DNA of 64,000 nt from Heligmosomoides polygyrus polygyrus (GCA_947396885.1 OX377205.1:60794969-60858968); one strand, 5' to 3'. Counted from the first letter of the stretch, positions 1-10,795 are shown. Notes: generated by a model from the sequence alone, not told the origin. A program made the numbers and translations.

Positions 1-287
1 CATCGTTCACGGCGCACTCCAAAGGCTAGCTAGACAGCCTAAGAGCAAACTCTGACTCCTGACTAAGGCGGTTGAAAACTTCTGATAAAACTCCTTAAAC
101 GCCCACTCTACAAGCTGTCCCCCCCCCCCCGATTGAAAGGTTCGATTCTGTATGCATTGTTCCCGGCGCACTCCAAAGTCTCGCCGGGACAGAAGGAGCC
201 TTGGAGCTAATCCTGAGTGGGGTGGCTGGAAATAACATTCTCCAAACAGTTCAAAATAGTCTTGAGGATTTCGCATTTCCCAATAAG
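1..287 (+). repeat. Dispersed poly(C)-containing repeat
   Basis: A non-coding repeat containing a C tract at about 120-130, followed by a block with a GCCGGGACAG core. Related copies lie at 22,430-22,560 (inverted), 27,560-27,650 and 30,619-30,780, and a weak second copy at about 338-415. The open frames through it on both strands have no recognisable protein character. Confidence 0.7.
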
Positions 288-1637
288 AGATCAGAGAAGA
301 AAGAAGAGAATCAGAGAAGAAAGAAGTGCAGTGGACATGCGCTCGCCCACTCGATTGATAGGTTCGATACTGTCTGCGTTGTGCACGGCACACTCTTGGA
401 CAGCGCACTGGCAACGTACACCATGCTTGAGATACTCCGAGAGCACGCATTTCTTGGGAAATAAGCTGCTCTAATCGCAAAAGTCCGCTCCAGTCATTTC
501 TGGGCCACCCACGGCGAAAATATGGGTGTTCCGGTAAAATTTTACACATGTTTGTGTAGATCTTGAAGAGTCGAATTCAGTGGCGCCAACCTTTTTTCAA
601 ATCTGCAGATTCTGGAGATGGACTGAAGCAAAACATGTCGAACACATTCGTAAATGATGCTACAATAGAAAAGCGAAAACTGTGCCTTTTCGAGGTCAAC
701 AATGTACCCTAAGATTACAGGAGCGCAGAGCGAGTCCACACAGAAATGCGTAAACCCCACTCCTAGATTCGAACCTTGCACCTCTCATCAGCAAGTCAGC
801 ATCGCTATCCGCTCAGCCACTCGGCCGCTGGCGCTGTTGTAGTGAATGATTCACCTGAACGTGCCCTCCAGGAAACCTAACAAATTGTCAGATTTCTAAC
901 ATCTAACTAAGATTGAAGGTCCAAACCTTTAGCCTTTAGGTTAATTTCAGAGCATTACATTCATTCATTGGCCTTTTCATCCCGCACTGATGTGCTACAG
1001 TTCTTTGTAATTTATGACCTATCCGGACGCCCGCAGTAAATTTGAGGGCCGCTACGGTGCTTCTCAGACAATCCTATACAATCATTCGGTCATTCTGGAA
1101 AACTTCACGGGAAGTTCTTTGACGTCTCTTGTGAGTGGACCTTTCAGGTAAACATTTTTCTGCTCGCCATAATTGTTTCAGAAAGCTATTGAATGTTTTA
1201 ACGAAAAATTTAGGTCAGGCAGTGACCACAGCTAACTCTTTTGTACAGATCGTCTTTAGAAGATATTTACGGGTCCATTGATCTGCCATTTCACAAAATG
1301 GCTCCTTTTCTCCATGTTCTTACCGCGGACGACAGCAGGTATCAAATAAATAGCCACAGACCATTGGTCAAATGTTAATCGAACCGAATTTCGCTGCATT
1401 GAGTATTCTTGTCTTCGCCACCCAAGTAGCGTAGATTTCAATTGCTACGCTTTTTCTCCTCTGTTTTCCAGGAAATCCATAAGGAACACACGTGATTAAG
1501 GTAAATTTCCCGTTCTACATTAACATTGATCCATATTCTCCTCGTCCTTCCCAATTCCTCCAAATAGAACTCTCCACTCTCTGTCACTCTTTTACGACAT
1601 TTCAGCAATTGAACATTTCGATTCTCCTCTTGAAACA
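288..1637. other. Left-copy-specific stretch without a gene
   Basis: The right copy of the duplication joins the equivalents of 287 and 1,618 directly, so this is an insertion in the left copy or a deletion in the right one. Apart from a tRNA-derived SINE head at 757-828 I see no gene in it. Confidence 0.5.
757..828 (-). repeat. tRNA-derived SINE head (Pol III boxes)
   Basis: On the minus strand an A-box TGGCTGAGCGG (809-819) is followed by a B-box GGTTCGAATCT (765-775), with a tRNA-Ser-like opening GGCCGAGTGG just upstream. This is the usual head of a tRNA-derived SINE with an internal Pol III promoter. The body would run toward lower coordinates (about 545-756). No clean tail or target-site duplication was found, so the exact ends are uncertain. 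Confidence 0.55.
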
Positions 1638-1990
1638 CCTAGTACCAAGCTGTCCAGCAGATTTGCTTGTGGTTCGAATGAGTTTTTTTTTGAAGATCAG
1701 AGACGCTGTCACAGCCAGCCAAGTCGTCAAAAATTGGGTGGGCCAGCCAATGCGCTTCGCAGACACCCGCTGGTGCTGAGCCGTCACTGGATTCCGCAGG
1801 ATGTCGAGAGAACACCAGGACGCCAACAACGCGTTGGTCGGACTCCTCGTGAAGGCTCTGAACGAACCGGCATGACGCTCTTCGTATCCCTCAAGCTAGG
1901 GGGATCTATTACAGCAGCCCGGCACGCGACAGGGACGCATGACGCTGCTGCCACCTACTCGAGCAACTCGATGATCAAGAACTGACAGGT
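1638..1990 (+). mobile_element. RTE-1-like 3' fragment
   Basis: A plus-strand remnant of the 3' end of the RTE-1-like family seen complete at 23,405-26,857. It keeps codons for the C-terminal PMRFADTRW stretch and ends in the family's ACAGGTGATAC-type 3' terminus. It is frameshifted and non-functional. The same fragment is present in the right duplicate at 30,905-31,215, so it predates the duplication. Confidence 0.75.
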
Positions 1991-2805
1991 GATACACGCA
2001 ATACCGATCAATCGATAATATCGATTTTTGCTTACGCTTGATCATTTAACACAAGAGTAGCGGGAGTATGACGGTCGCGGACAGGAGATCATTGGTCGAA
2101 ATTGAGCTATCACTCAGCACAGTTGATAATTATCGATCCCCATTCGAAATTAAGCAGTTGGTAGAAGAGTAATGACAATCTGAAGCCTTCCATGCCGCTC
2201 CGCCGAAAACAGTTGTAGAACAGGCAACAAAAATGAGTAAATGTTAATCCTTGGGTGACAGCAATAAATTAGGGTGCTGTTAAGCGTTCCATTATCCGAA
2301 ATTCGACTTCTTGAAAAACCCGAATGTACTCAGTCATTCGAAAAATCGATACTTCTGGCTTTTTGTCCCAAGGGCAAAGGTGTAGTCACAACCTCGCCCC
2401 CAAGTTCAGGGTCAAGGAGGAAACTAATTGACTGACGTGAATATTTGCATGCCAATAACAAAACCTTGAAGAAAGCTTAGCTGTTCCTACAAGAAGCCCA
2501 GTAGAAGTGGAATACATCCCGAATCTCGACGTCATACGCAACGTTCCCCTATTGCGAATGCTAACCTCGTAACGTTAAGCACATCCTCCGCCCCTGTGCG
2601 ACCTATTCTCATGGAACTCCCGAACAAACGCATGAACGTGTCCAAGAACGCTTCGAGCGAATGATCTTCGAGAATCGAATTCAACCGACACTCTAGTGCA
2701 GTTCATGGCAACATCTGCTGACGTAGTTGAAGTTTCTGCACTGCAGAATCCGAACGCTACTCCTAGTCTTCAAGCTGGATGTTGATATTCGAACAATCCT
2801 TGAGT
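1991..2805. other. Gene-free spacer, duplicated at 31,216-32,032
   Basis: Non-coding sequence shared between the two duplicates with scattered substitutions and short indels. No ORF is preserved between the copies. I see no gene, only short TTCGAA-rich patches. Confidence 0.5.
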
Positions 2806-5384
2806 AGCAGCTACCGTCTTCTTCTTCTTCTTCTTCAGCGTTTGTCCCGCATCGTTGCCGGGTCCGCTCTTCTGGTGTTACGACGCCATCTTTCCCGATC
2901 CTGCGCTTGATCAGGGTGGATTCGAGCTACTTTCATGTCCGTGTGTAATGTATCGGACCAACGCTGCTTCGGGCGTCCTCTAGGCCGCTTTCCAGATACT
3001 TCCAAAGGCCTATCTTGCGGACGCTGTCTTCTTTCCCACGCAAAACGTGGCCGTACCATCGCAAGCGAGCTTCGCGCATCTTGTCCGCTATCGGCGCGAC
3101 ACCGAACTTCTGCCGAATAGCATCATTTCGAATGCGGTCCATGCGGGTGACTCCAGCCGTCCAGCGCAGCATCTTCGTCTCCATGACGCTGAGGCGCGTA
3201 TCAACTTCCTTAGTCGCAGGCCAACACTCAGCGCCGTACATCGCTACTGGCCGCACGACGGCTCTGTAAATCTTCGACTTCAGGTGCTCTGGGATCTTCC
3301 TATCGCAGAGCACGCCAGTCAGCGAACGCCACTTGGACCAAGCTGCACTCACGCGTGAGTTCACTTCAACCACCAGACCGCCGCCAGACGCTATTGCTGA
3401 TCCCAGGTATTTAAACACCGAAGTGCGTGCAAGTCCAGTACCGTTAATCTTAATGGAGCCGGACTCGTTCACGTCAGTCGTTAGGTACTCGGTCTTCTTG
3501 ACGTTCAATTTGAGTCCGAACCTCGCCAGACAGTCGCACCAAGCTTGCACCTGCCGCTCGAGATCGTCTTTCTCTTCGCAAGCGAGCATCACGTCATCAG
3601 CATAAAGCAGCGTCCATGTAACAGGCTGCTGAAGATCTCGCGTAATGGCATCCATGACGACAACAAAGAGGAGCGGAGAAAGCGCTGAACCTTGGTGCAC
3701 CCCAACAGAGATGGGAAACTCCATTGAGGTTCCAGCTGCAGCTTGCACTCTACTCTTTGGGCAAGAGTAGAGCATCCGCACCCACTCTATAAGTTCCTCA
3801 GGTACGTTGTGTCGTCGCAAGGCGTACCATATAACCTCACGCGGTACGCGGTCGAAAGCCTTCTCCAAGTCGAGAAAGGCGATATGCACTGGCTTCTGTC
3901 TCTCGCGATGCTTCTCCACCAGGAGGCGGGCGGCGTGTATAGCACCAATGGTCCCACAACCAGACACAAAGCCGCACTGGTTGTCGGAGAGCTTGACGAT
4001 TTCACGGATTCTTCTATCGAGGATTCGCTCGAAGATCTTCATGCTATGCGAAAGTAAGCGAATCGGACGGTAATTGAAGCAGTCCGAGGGACTGCCCATC
4101 TTCTTCCAGATCGGAATCGTCGTACTGTTGTGCCAACACTCCGGTACTTTCTTCTCCTTTACTACCTGGGTGAAGAACTCAGTCAACCACTCAGCAGGAT
4201 ACCAGAGCTTCGACTTCCAAACATCGGCTGCCAGATTATTCGGCCCTGTCGCCTTACCGGGCTTCATCTCCTTCAGAGCCGCTGCTGTTTCCTCCACGGT
4301 GATCTTGTGAACGGGACCGTGAACAGAAGCCACAGAAGGAATGGCCGGATGAGGAAATTCCATAGTGGAAATTTCCTCAAAGTAATCACGCCATCGCTTT
4401 AGCGCCTTTTTGCGGTCTGTCAGAAGATGGCCGCTCTCATCGTTGATGCCAACAAACTTTTCAATGTCCTCGGTTTGGCGATGGCGGGTATTAGCAAGTC
4501 GGTACAAATACCGCTCACCATCGCGCGATTCGAGCTTTCGGTAGACATCACCATAATGAGTGGCTTTCGCAACAGCGACGGCTTTCTTTGCAGCCTTCTT
4601 CGCCTTCTGATACTCCTGCCAGTTGTCGGCTGTTCTGTCGCCGAGAAACACATGATACAGCGACTTCTTCTCTCGAACCTTCGCTTTCACATCGTCTGTC
4701 CACAGCCATGCCTGCTTGTTGACTTTGCGTCGTCCAGGCTTCGTAGTGCCGAGTTCCAACCTTGCAGCTTGGCGTATCGCGTCGGTTGCTTTCTTCCAAG
4801 TTTCATCGACAGTCGTAACTGTCGGTAACCGCACGCGAGAAATCACAGCTGCTTCCTTCTCTTTCATTCGCCACCACTTGATTCTTGCAGCACCGCATCG
4901 CTCGACCTGCTTCAGCCTCGGAGAGGCGATCTTCAAAGTACAGATCAGGGGTCGGTGCTGGGGGGCGACCGTCTCATACGGCACGACCTTCGCGTCTATG
5001 ACAAGGCTCCGGTCGCGATCCTTCACAAGCACAAAGTCTATCTGAGACTTGGAGCTCCCACTATAATATGAGATGAGGTGGGAGTCGCGTTTTCGGAAAA
5101 CGGTGTTTACAATGGTGAGGCTATGCGATTCCGCATACTCAAGAATACGCTCACCATCGGGGTTACGAGACCCGTATCCGAAACTACCATGACAGCTGTA
5201 CCAGTCCTTCGCAGCACCTACGTGCCCATTAAGGTCACCAGCGACTATGATGACATCGCTGGAACACATTTGTTTGGTCACCAGCGACTATGATGACATC
5301 GCTGGAACACATTTGTTGAGCCTGGAGCGGCTGATATAGAGGCTATATGTTGTTACAGAATGTTTTGTTACGATCAAAACTCTT

Positions 5385-5454
5385 GCTCCAGGCGGGACTC
5401 AAACCCGCATCTTCTGCTTTCCGGGCAGCGATGTTCGCCCTACACCACCGGCGC
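5385..5454 (-). ncRNA. Second tRNA-like unit, inverted
   Basis: A mirror copy of the unit at 5,541-5,610, pointing the other way. The anticodon-like stem is better here (CTGC/GCAG closed around CCGGAAA), while the acceptor stem has one mismatch. The T arm and the TTTT on its 3' side are preserved. The two units start about 85 bp apart and diverge. Confidence 0.45.
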
Positions 5455-5540
5455 TGTTTGACCGCACGTAACATCCGCGAACATCCGCGACCGCACGTAA
5501 CATCCGCGAGGATATCGCAGATGTTACGTGCGGTCAAACA

Positions 5541-5610
5541 GCGCCGGTGGTGTAAGGCGAACATCGCTACCCGGAAAGCAGAAGATGCGGGTTCGAGTCC
5601 CGCCTGGCGC
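5541..5610 (+). ncRNA. tRNA-like unit with Pol III boxes
   Basis: It folds as a 70-nt cloverleaf: a 7-bp acceptor stem GCGCCGG/CTGGCGC with one G-T pair, a 4-bp D stem, a weak anticodon stem with loop CCGGAAA (position 33 is C, not T; anticodon-like GGA), and a perfect 5-bp T stem GCGGG/CCCGC around TTCGAGT. A TTTT stretch follows at 5,616-5,619, where a Pol III terminator would sit. The variable arm is short, so it is not a genuine tRNA-Ser. It is more likely a tRNA-derived SINE head. Transcription is inference. Confidence 0.5.
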
Positions 5611-5826
5611 AAGAGTTTTGATCGTAACAAAACATCCTGTAACAATATATGATGACATCTTTCGACGGTACCTCTGCTGTCTTCTCATCAAGCAGGTTCC
5701 AAAACTCATCCTTGGCTTGATCGGAGCAGCCAGTCTGCGGAGCATACGCAGAGAAGAAGTGATAGAGTCGCTCCTTAGCGGCGACAACGATCTTCATCAA
5801 TCGATCGTCAAAGCGCTCGACGCTTA

Positions 5827-5940
5827 AGGCCGCCACAGACTTCTGCGGCGCCGCTCGGCGGCGCCGCTGCCCTATGCTTAACCATAGGGCAGAGACGCAG
5901 AGCTCGCCTCCAGCGGCGCCGCAGAAGTCTGTGGCGGCCT
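5827..5940. mobile_element. Hairpin MITE, PIF/Harbinger-type (TTA duplication)
   Basis: A 114-bp GC-rich element with 29-bp perfect terminal inverted repeats opening AGGCCGCCACAGAC. It is flanked by TTA on both sides (5,824-5,826 and 5,941-5,943). The undisturbed RTE sequence at this point is seen in RTE-D. A 3-bp TWA duplication is characteristic of PIF/Harbinger elements. Too short to code. Partial relatives lie at 54,812-54,897 and 55,055-55,135. Confidence 0.8.
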
Positions 5941-6290
5941 TTACAATCGAGTCTCGGAAACGTTCGAAGACGATTACACCAACTCCGCTGGTGGTCCTGG
6001 GACTGCCGCACAGAATGGCCTTGAAGCGTCGGCCTATGTCTTTCGACTTACAGCAGGACCACCTCGTCTCCTGTACCGCACATAAGTCGACTCGTCTTCG
6101 CTCCAGTGCTTCTGCCAACTCGCACGAGCGGCCCGTCAACGTATCCACATTCAGCGTAGCCACGCGGGTCCTGCTTACGTTCCGGGACTTTCGGACTAGC
6201 TCAGTTGCCCCCGATGCCGTCCTCGCATCAGGGACCCTCGCATACTTCTCACACTCGCCGGGCTCTGCGAGTGCGCGAGCAGTTACCGTC

Positions 6291-7555
6291 AACCCTCGAA
6301 TTTCAGCAATATACGAATGACGTCATAAACTGCTTGTTTGTGCTCAACTCTAGTATTCAGAGCGGAAGCGCCACGCACCCGTCGTGCTTGGCAACGTAAG
6401 GGAAAGCTCTGGGCACGAACACGTACCCCTTCGGGTAGCATACCTCGGAGAGGGATATGCCAAATTATCTGCTTGCCATGGAGTGCCTTCCGTAAGCTCT
6501 AACGTCTCCTTCACCCACACCAAAGACAAACAGCAGCGCATCGGCACGATAAACATCGTCAGATTTACTTAGAGTCGTTTCAGAACGACATACAATAAAA
6601 GGAAGGACATATGATCATATTACATTACGGGCATACACATACACAGCCACATACGAATCAACACCAAGGACAATGCATGAGAGATCTGGCATTCATCCAG
6701 GCCGTACGGAGAGTAATGGCTGCTCATCACGAGCACAGAGTGAGTTAATTAGTAGCTGCCAATAAGAAGTGTGGTCAACAACGCTGCGCTTCCCTAGAAG
6801 AACCGTCCAGAGAGATTCCCATGCGAGCATACTTCTCCTCCAGCCTCCGTACTCTCCTTGCTGCTTCCTCCTTCAACGTTTCCCACCATTTTCTCTTCGC
6901 AAGGAGTTCTTCATTGGATTCTGCACTGAGAAGAGCCGCCAGCTGCTCTGCTCCTCTCTTCTGCAACAGAAACATCTTTGAGACGCTAGGATTAGTGCGA
7001 ACAAACGGCTCCATACTATACATAGGACCCCGAAACCATTAACCATCCAGACCATTTTCTGACATTCGACCGCATTTTGCTAATAATGAGCTATCCGAAA
7101 TGCGCTCCGACAGGAGCTGCTGTTACCTGAATCATCCGGAAATCCTAGCTTTTTTCAAACTTTCCGGAACAGATAGAGAACACACTTGTGAAAAGTTTAT
7201 GAAAGCATTTGAATTGAGGTATGTGAGAGCACATGAAAGGCTAGGGCACACCGGATGTGCGTAGCATGCTCCTTGCACAGCTCAGGTGGCATGATCAGGA
7301 ATTTCCTTCGGTAAAATGACGGCTGAGCTTTGTTCTGTCCAGCTGCACGGTTGTTGATTCAATGACCGTAGAAGAGCTTGTGACGCTTCTCCCACATTCG
7401 ACGGGAGATTGGCCGAATATGCGCTAGACGCGTCTATTGGCATAGAATGTCAGAGGATTTAGAAGACCAGCGACAGGGTATAACGAGAAGATGAAGGCAG
7501 CCCAAGCCTCTCACGAATTGTAAAGGATGGCCTATAAGGGGAACCTGGGAGGAGT
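6291..7555. other. Shared spacer of the duplication
   Basis: Matches 32,046-33,310 in the right copy. The only feature of note is the short minus-strand reading frame at 6,775-7,072. Confidence 0.5.
6775..7072 (-). pseudogene. Hypothetical charged small protein, frameshifted copy
   Basis: The intact counterpart is at 32,530-32,829 (99 aa). Here one extra C in the run near 7,027-7,030 shifts the frame, so only the last 82 codons read in frame. I do not recognise the family. Confidence 0.35.
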
Positions 7556-7676
7556 GAATATAATTGTTCGAACTAATATACTTGAATAATTATTCGAATA
7601 GTCAAACATTCAATATTTCTTGATTTTCAAATATTCGCTCGAAATCCAACATAGACGGTTTTCGAAAGCACCCGAA
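7556..7676. repeat. AT-rich TTCGAA palindromic repeat, left part
   Basis: A cluster of TTCGAA/ATTCGAAT motifs. The BEL element at 7,677 inserted into it, with the rest at 11,956-12,080. The same style of repeat occurs at 17,590-17,775, 18,695-18,790, 20,630-20,780 and 33,310-33,433. No coding potential. Confidence 0.6.
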
Positions 7677-8067
7677 TGTTGTGGATACCCAACTAGAGAT
7701 TACATTTATGAATGTATATTTTAGTATAATGTAGGCCAAATAGGAATGAATGATATGACTTATCATACTTAGGTGAGCACTCTAGGATAAGTATCATTCA
7801 GTAACATCCACAGGCATAACTTAGGGGTACCGCAAGTAGGTAATAGAGATTGCGCTCAAGTAGTTCACTCTAGGCTCGGTGCCCCCTTTCAAGACCAGAG
7901 ATAGTTGGCCCCATCGGCTAACAATCGGAGATATTTGTAGCTCCGCCCCTGCATATTGTCTATATAACCTGCTGTGATGTGATATTCGCGTTGTGCTCTG
8001 AGAGTTACAAAGTAATAAATCACTTATTACAATTGACTACAGACGCATCCGTTGGTGAACCACCAAA
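7677..8067 (+). repeat. BEL copy 1, 5' LTR
   Basis: It starts TGTTGTGGATACCC and ends CACCAAA. Length is 391 bp, the same as its 3' partner. It contains TATATAACCTG near 7,960, a possible core promoter. LTRs are identical at insertion, so their few differences record age. Confidence 0.9.
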
Positions 8068-8096
8068 TTGGTAAATAAGCCGTGGATTCAAACCCA
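8068..8096 (+). promoter_or_regulatory. Probable extended tRNA primer-binding site
   Basis: Directly after the LTR, TTGGTAAATAAGCCG and then GGATTCAAACCC would be complementary to a tRNA 3' end (ending ...CCA) and to its T arm. The right copy has TTGGTACATCAGCC and the minus-strand BEL at 27,653 has TTGGTGCATCGGCC, so the families probably share a primer tRNA. Which tRNA is not determined. Confidence 0.45.
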
Positions 8097-8154
8097 CGCA
8101 GAAGTTTCTGCGCTAGCTCTCCCCAGTGAGAGACAGAAACTAAAGTTACTACAG

Positions 8155-8540
8155 TAAGCGTTCCTCGGGGAACCAGGAGAACTTTGAGAATGTCTTCCTA
8201 CCGTGTTCTCTCAGGAGAGCCCTGGAAGCATCGAAACTTCTTTCCACCGCTAAGGAAAGAAGCTTTCAAAAGTTTTCCATTAAGCGTTCCTCAGGGGACC
8301 AGGAAAACTTCAAAGACTTCCTACCGCGTTCTCTCAGGAGAACCCTGGAAGCAACTGAAACTTCTTTCCATCGCTAAGGAAAGAAGAATTCAAAAAAAGC
8401 ACTCTATTAAGTGTTCCTCGGGGAACCAGGAGTTCTTTCAAAGCCTTCCTTTCCCAGGAAGCAAAAAGTTTCTTTCTAACTCATTGGAAAGAGATTAAAT
8501 CAGCAGTTCTTTCTGGTTAAACCTCAACAGAAGGGCCAAT
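8155..8540 (+). repeat. Leader tandem repeat of the BEL element
   Basis: Three imperfect units of about 127 bp start at 8,159, 8,284 and 8,411. Each carries a GTTCCTCGGGGAAC-like palindrome that could form a hairpin in the RNA. The 104-codon frame through it is a by-product. The region lies between primer site and gag and is kept in the right copy (33,908-34,260). Confidence 0.65.
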
Positions 8541-8669
8541 AGAAATTGCTGAAAAAGCTCGCTCATTGTGCGAATTCTCATCTGAGAGAGCCGGAAGAGC
8601 AAGGAAAAGACCCGCGTGGCAGAAAAAGAGTTCTAATTCGAACCAAACGAAGTAAATTCTAAGGTGAAA

Positions 8670-10425
8670 ATGGCAGAAATACAGGTCTACAAGACAAAGA
8701 TGACGAAGGATTGCGGACTGATCAAGAAAAGCGAGCCAGAGGTCAACCGTCTCGACCAAGCGTTCGCATTTCCGCAAGAAAGGAAGGAATGCGAAGCGTA
8801 CATTAGGGAGAAAACAGCACAGCTGAACCAACTGATGAGAACGGTAATGAGCAACAAGCAGTACCACGACAACTGCTTAAGGAAGCCATCGAAATTATTA
8901 ATTCACGTCCCGATGAGAAAAAACGTGAAAAGCTCATAACAGATTTAAATGACCACTTGCAAGCTGAATCAAACGAGCTTGACATCACGGTCATGCGATG
9001 GCAGAATAAAGTGGACTTCAGAAAGGATGAACTGTCTCAGCAAACAGTTTTAATCGCCAGCTGTCAGGAAGGTAGCAACGGTAACTGTACTGTCACTGGC
9101 AAAGGTGGCAGCAATTCCACATCGACATATGGAGCCCCACCTCCACAGGAACGCAATGTCGCGCTCAGGCGACTACTCCTCGAGATTCCAAATTTCTCAG
9201 GAGACCTTAGAGAGTTCAACGCCTTCTGGCCGGTATTCGAGACACTCATACACAATGATGCCAGTCTAACTGACCAGGAAAAGTTTCTGTTCTTGAAGCA
9301 AGCTCTTAAAGGCGAAGCTGCAGCATCCATCACATACGATTGGGGAAAAGTACTGCGTAGCCGTCAACATCCTCAAGAAACAGTACGACAGATCGGCAAT
9401 GATGGCAGATATACTTATAAGCGAGATCGAAAAAATCCCGCATGCTCACGACACACCCAAGAGCTGCCGTGACACCCTATCTGCCATCACGTCACGGATC
9501 ATACACCTGGAGCAAACCGGTGTATCAATCAAGGCGGACCGAGTATGGCGCCGCCTAATTCTCTCGAAATTCACGGAATACATCTGCGGCAGGGTAATAA
9601 GGAAGGAGAGCAAAACTGGCATACCACTAGAAGTGAATGATTAAATTAGATTAGATTAGATTTATTACACGAGGGTATCGTGCGTTAACACAACCAACCG
9701 ATGAACATAACATGAAACCGTGAACGAATATTACCTGCTAAAACAGTAAAAACAATGCAGTATAATTAATATAAATGATAGTATATTAGTATAATATAAT
9801 TGAAGCTGTTGATGAGATTGTTACTCTACAGGAAACGACTGAGCTCACAACGGCAACCTTATTCGGAATCTATCCCCAAGAAACTGACGACGACCGGTTC
9901 TCAAGGCAAAACGAGCCACACCAGATCGAGCTTCGTTCCTCTTGGAACAAATTGCTGCCTCTTTGCCTTTGTGGCGATACACATCGACCACAGCACTGCA
10001 CAACGTTCACGACTCCCGAGGAACGCAGAAATGAAGCTAGGCAACGAAAGCTTTGCTGGAAATGCTTCAGGAAAGGACACACCTCGAAATCCTGCAAAAT
10101 CCTTGGTCCTTGCCCAAGATGTCGGGAGGATCATCATTCATCTTTATGCACTTCAATCACAAGTGGAGAGAGACAGACAAACTGTACAAGCGGAGCGCAA
10201 AACTACTCGCCAACAGTAGTCCATCAAGGAGCAGTATCCGTTGCAGTATCATCGAAGAGCAGCTGCTCCATGCGACATGCAAAAGGAAATCGAGAATCAC
10301 TTCGAAATATCAAACGATGTGAAGCAGCTCATTTCACAGATAGAGCCATCGGACCAAAACGATCGACAATCAGTCAATGTGTGCCACAAATGGTCTCGGC
10401 ATTGATATTCAACGAACCGAGGTAG
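8670..10425 (+). pseudogene. BEL copy 1 gag with zinc knuckles, broken
   Basis: Gag packages element RNA in BEL/Pao particles. It starts at ATG 8,670 (MAEIQVYKT). A missing A near 8,880 shifts the frame. The core then reads in frame, with the family block LLEIPNFSGDLREFNAFWP followed by FLKQALKGEA near 9,180-9,315, and breaks again at about 9,345. A 146-bp insertion at about 9,648-9,793 interrupts it. Afterwards two zinc-knuckle-like Cys/His clusters appear (LCWKCFRKGHTSKSC, CPRCREDHHSSLC) near 10,050-10,150. The same lesions are not all in the right copy, so each copy decayed separately. Confidence 0.8.
9648..9793 (-). mobile_element. Short retroposon with (AATCT)n tail inside gag
   Basis: A 146-bp insertion whose minus-strand 3' end is an (AATCT)n repeat. 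In the right copy (35,371-35,516) it is cleanly flanked by ATATAATT on both sides, an 8-bp target-site duplication. Being at the same place in both BEL copies, it predates the segmental duplication. It is probably the 3' end of a non-LTR element or a SINE. Confidence 0.55.
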
Positions 10426-10765
10426 ATTACCAACCGGTAACTATCCTGATTGAGTCTGGCGCCCAAAGAACTTTCATAAAAAGGAAACTTCAAGGGGAAT
10501 TGAAGCTTCCAACTAAGGGCTCAACTTCCTTCACAAATACAGGAATGGGAGAGCTTCAGGAAACTTACGAATCCACGGAATTCAACATAACCCTGAAGAA
10601 CCTTCGCACAGGCATGAAGCTAAAGCGAATAGCAGTCTTCACCAAGGAGAAAAAACTTTCTATCGCTCAAAGAAGTTTTCATTCCAAGAAGGTTTCTCCC
10701 GATATAATAGTTGGGCAAGACCTCATAAAGCAGGTCATTCGATATGATAAACTGATTCGATGTAT
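10425..10765 (+). pseudogene. BEL copy 1 aspartic protease with altered active site
   Basis: This matches the retropepsin-like protease of BEL/Pao. The left copy reads ILIESGAQRTFI where the right copy has ILIDSGAQRAFI. The catalytic Asp is replaced by Glu through a single base change (GAC to GAG), which should inactivate it. The frame continues with IIVGQDLIKQVIRYD. It is followed by the RTE scar. Confidence 0.7.
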
Positions 10766-10795
10766 CCATCCTAAGCATGATGCCGCACCCAGATC

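Larger units (their letters stand above)
5258..5647. mobile_element. Inverted dimer of a tRNA-like element inside RTE-A
   Basis: A 390-bp insertion in the endonuclease region of RTE-A, flanked by TATGATGACATC at 5,246-5,257 and 5,648-5,659, a 12-bp target-site duplication. The uninterrupted order is seen in RTE-D. From about 5,346 to 5,647 it is almost a perfect palindrome made of two head-to-head tRNA-like units with an inner palindrome as spacer. The left end also holds a 43-bp tandem duplication (period 43, copies starting near 5,231 and 5,274) that includes the target sequence. It resembles a SINE insertion resolved as an inverted dimer. Confidence 0.75.
2841..6250 (-). pseudogene. RTE-A endonuclease/reverse transcriptase ORF, broken
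   Basis: The protein would nick target DNA with an N-terminal apurinic-like endonuclease and prime reverse transcription there. Reading 5' to 3' (high to low coordinates): RVATLNVDTLTG and VQETRW endonuclease motifs near 6,160-6,060; AGDLNGHVG near 5,240; SQIDFVLVKDRD; HRPLICTLK; then the reverse transcriptase with FLDLEKAFDRVP (motif A), GVHQGSALSPLLF (B) and LLYADDVMLA (C, catalytic Asp pair kept). The C-terminus has the RGRPKQRW block seen in RTE proteins. A 782-codon frame (2,933-5,281) covers most of it. The C-terminal block is in another frame after about 3,010, and the endonuclease is split by the insertion at 5,258-5,647 and by a MITE at 5,827. The N-terminal residues of the long frame come from a 43-bp duplication, not from the element. 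Confidence 0.85.
2819..6277 (-). mobile_element. RTE-A, nearly full-length RTE-clade non-LTR retrotransposon
   Basis: The element lies on the minus strand. Its 3' end is at 2,819 with a (GAA)n tail, as is typical of RTE elements, which end in short tandem repeats rather than poly(A). It is flanked by a 13-base target-site duplication (2,806-2,818 and 6,278-6,290, one mismatch). The other duplicate has the undisturbed target once at 32,033-32,045, which proves insertion after the duplication. Subtracting a 390-bp insert with its 12-bp duplication and a 114-bp MITE with its 3-bp duplication leaves about 2.9 kb. That is slightly less than the two other nearly complete copies here, RTE-B (13,063) and RTE-D (36,572), at about 3.1 kb. 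Frameshifts and insertions leave it without an intact protein. Confidence 0.9.

Noticed and set aside
7..549. 180-codon open frame on the minus strand
   Set aside because: It runs through a dispersed repeat with a poly(C) tract. The duplicated copy does not keep the frame and no protein features are seen.
5541..5610. A genuine tRNA-Ser(GGA) gene
   Set aside because: The variable arm is short, position 33 is C and the anticodon stem is weak. It is a tRNA-like SINE unit in a transposon insertion.
8184..8498. 104-codon frame before BEL gag
   Set aside because: It translates the leader tandem repeats. The frame is changed in the other copy by indels, so it is not a conserved protein.
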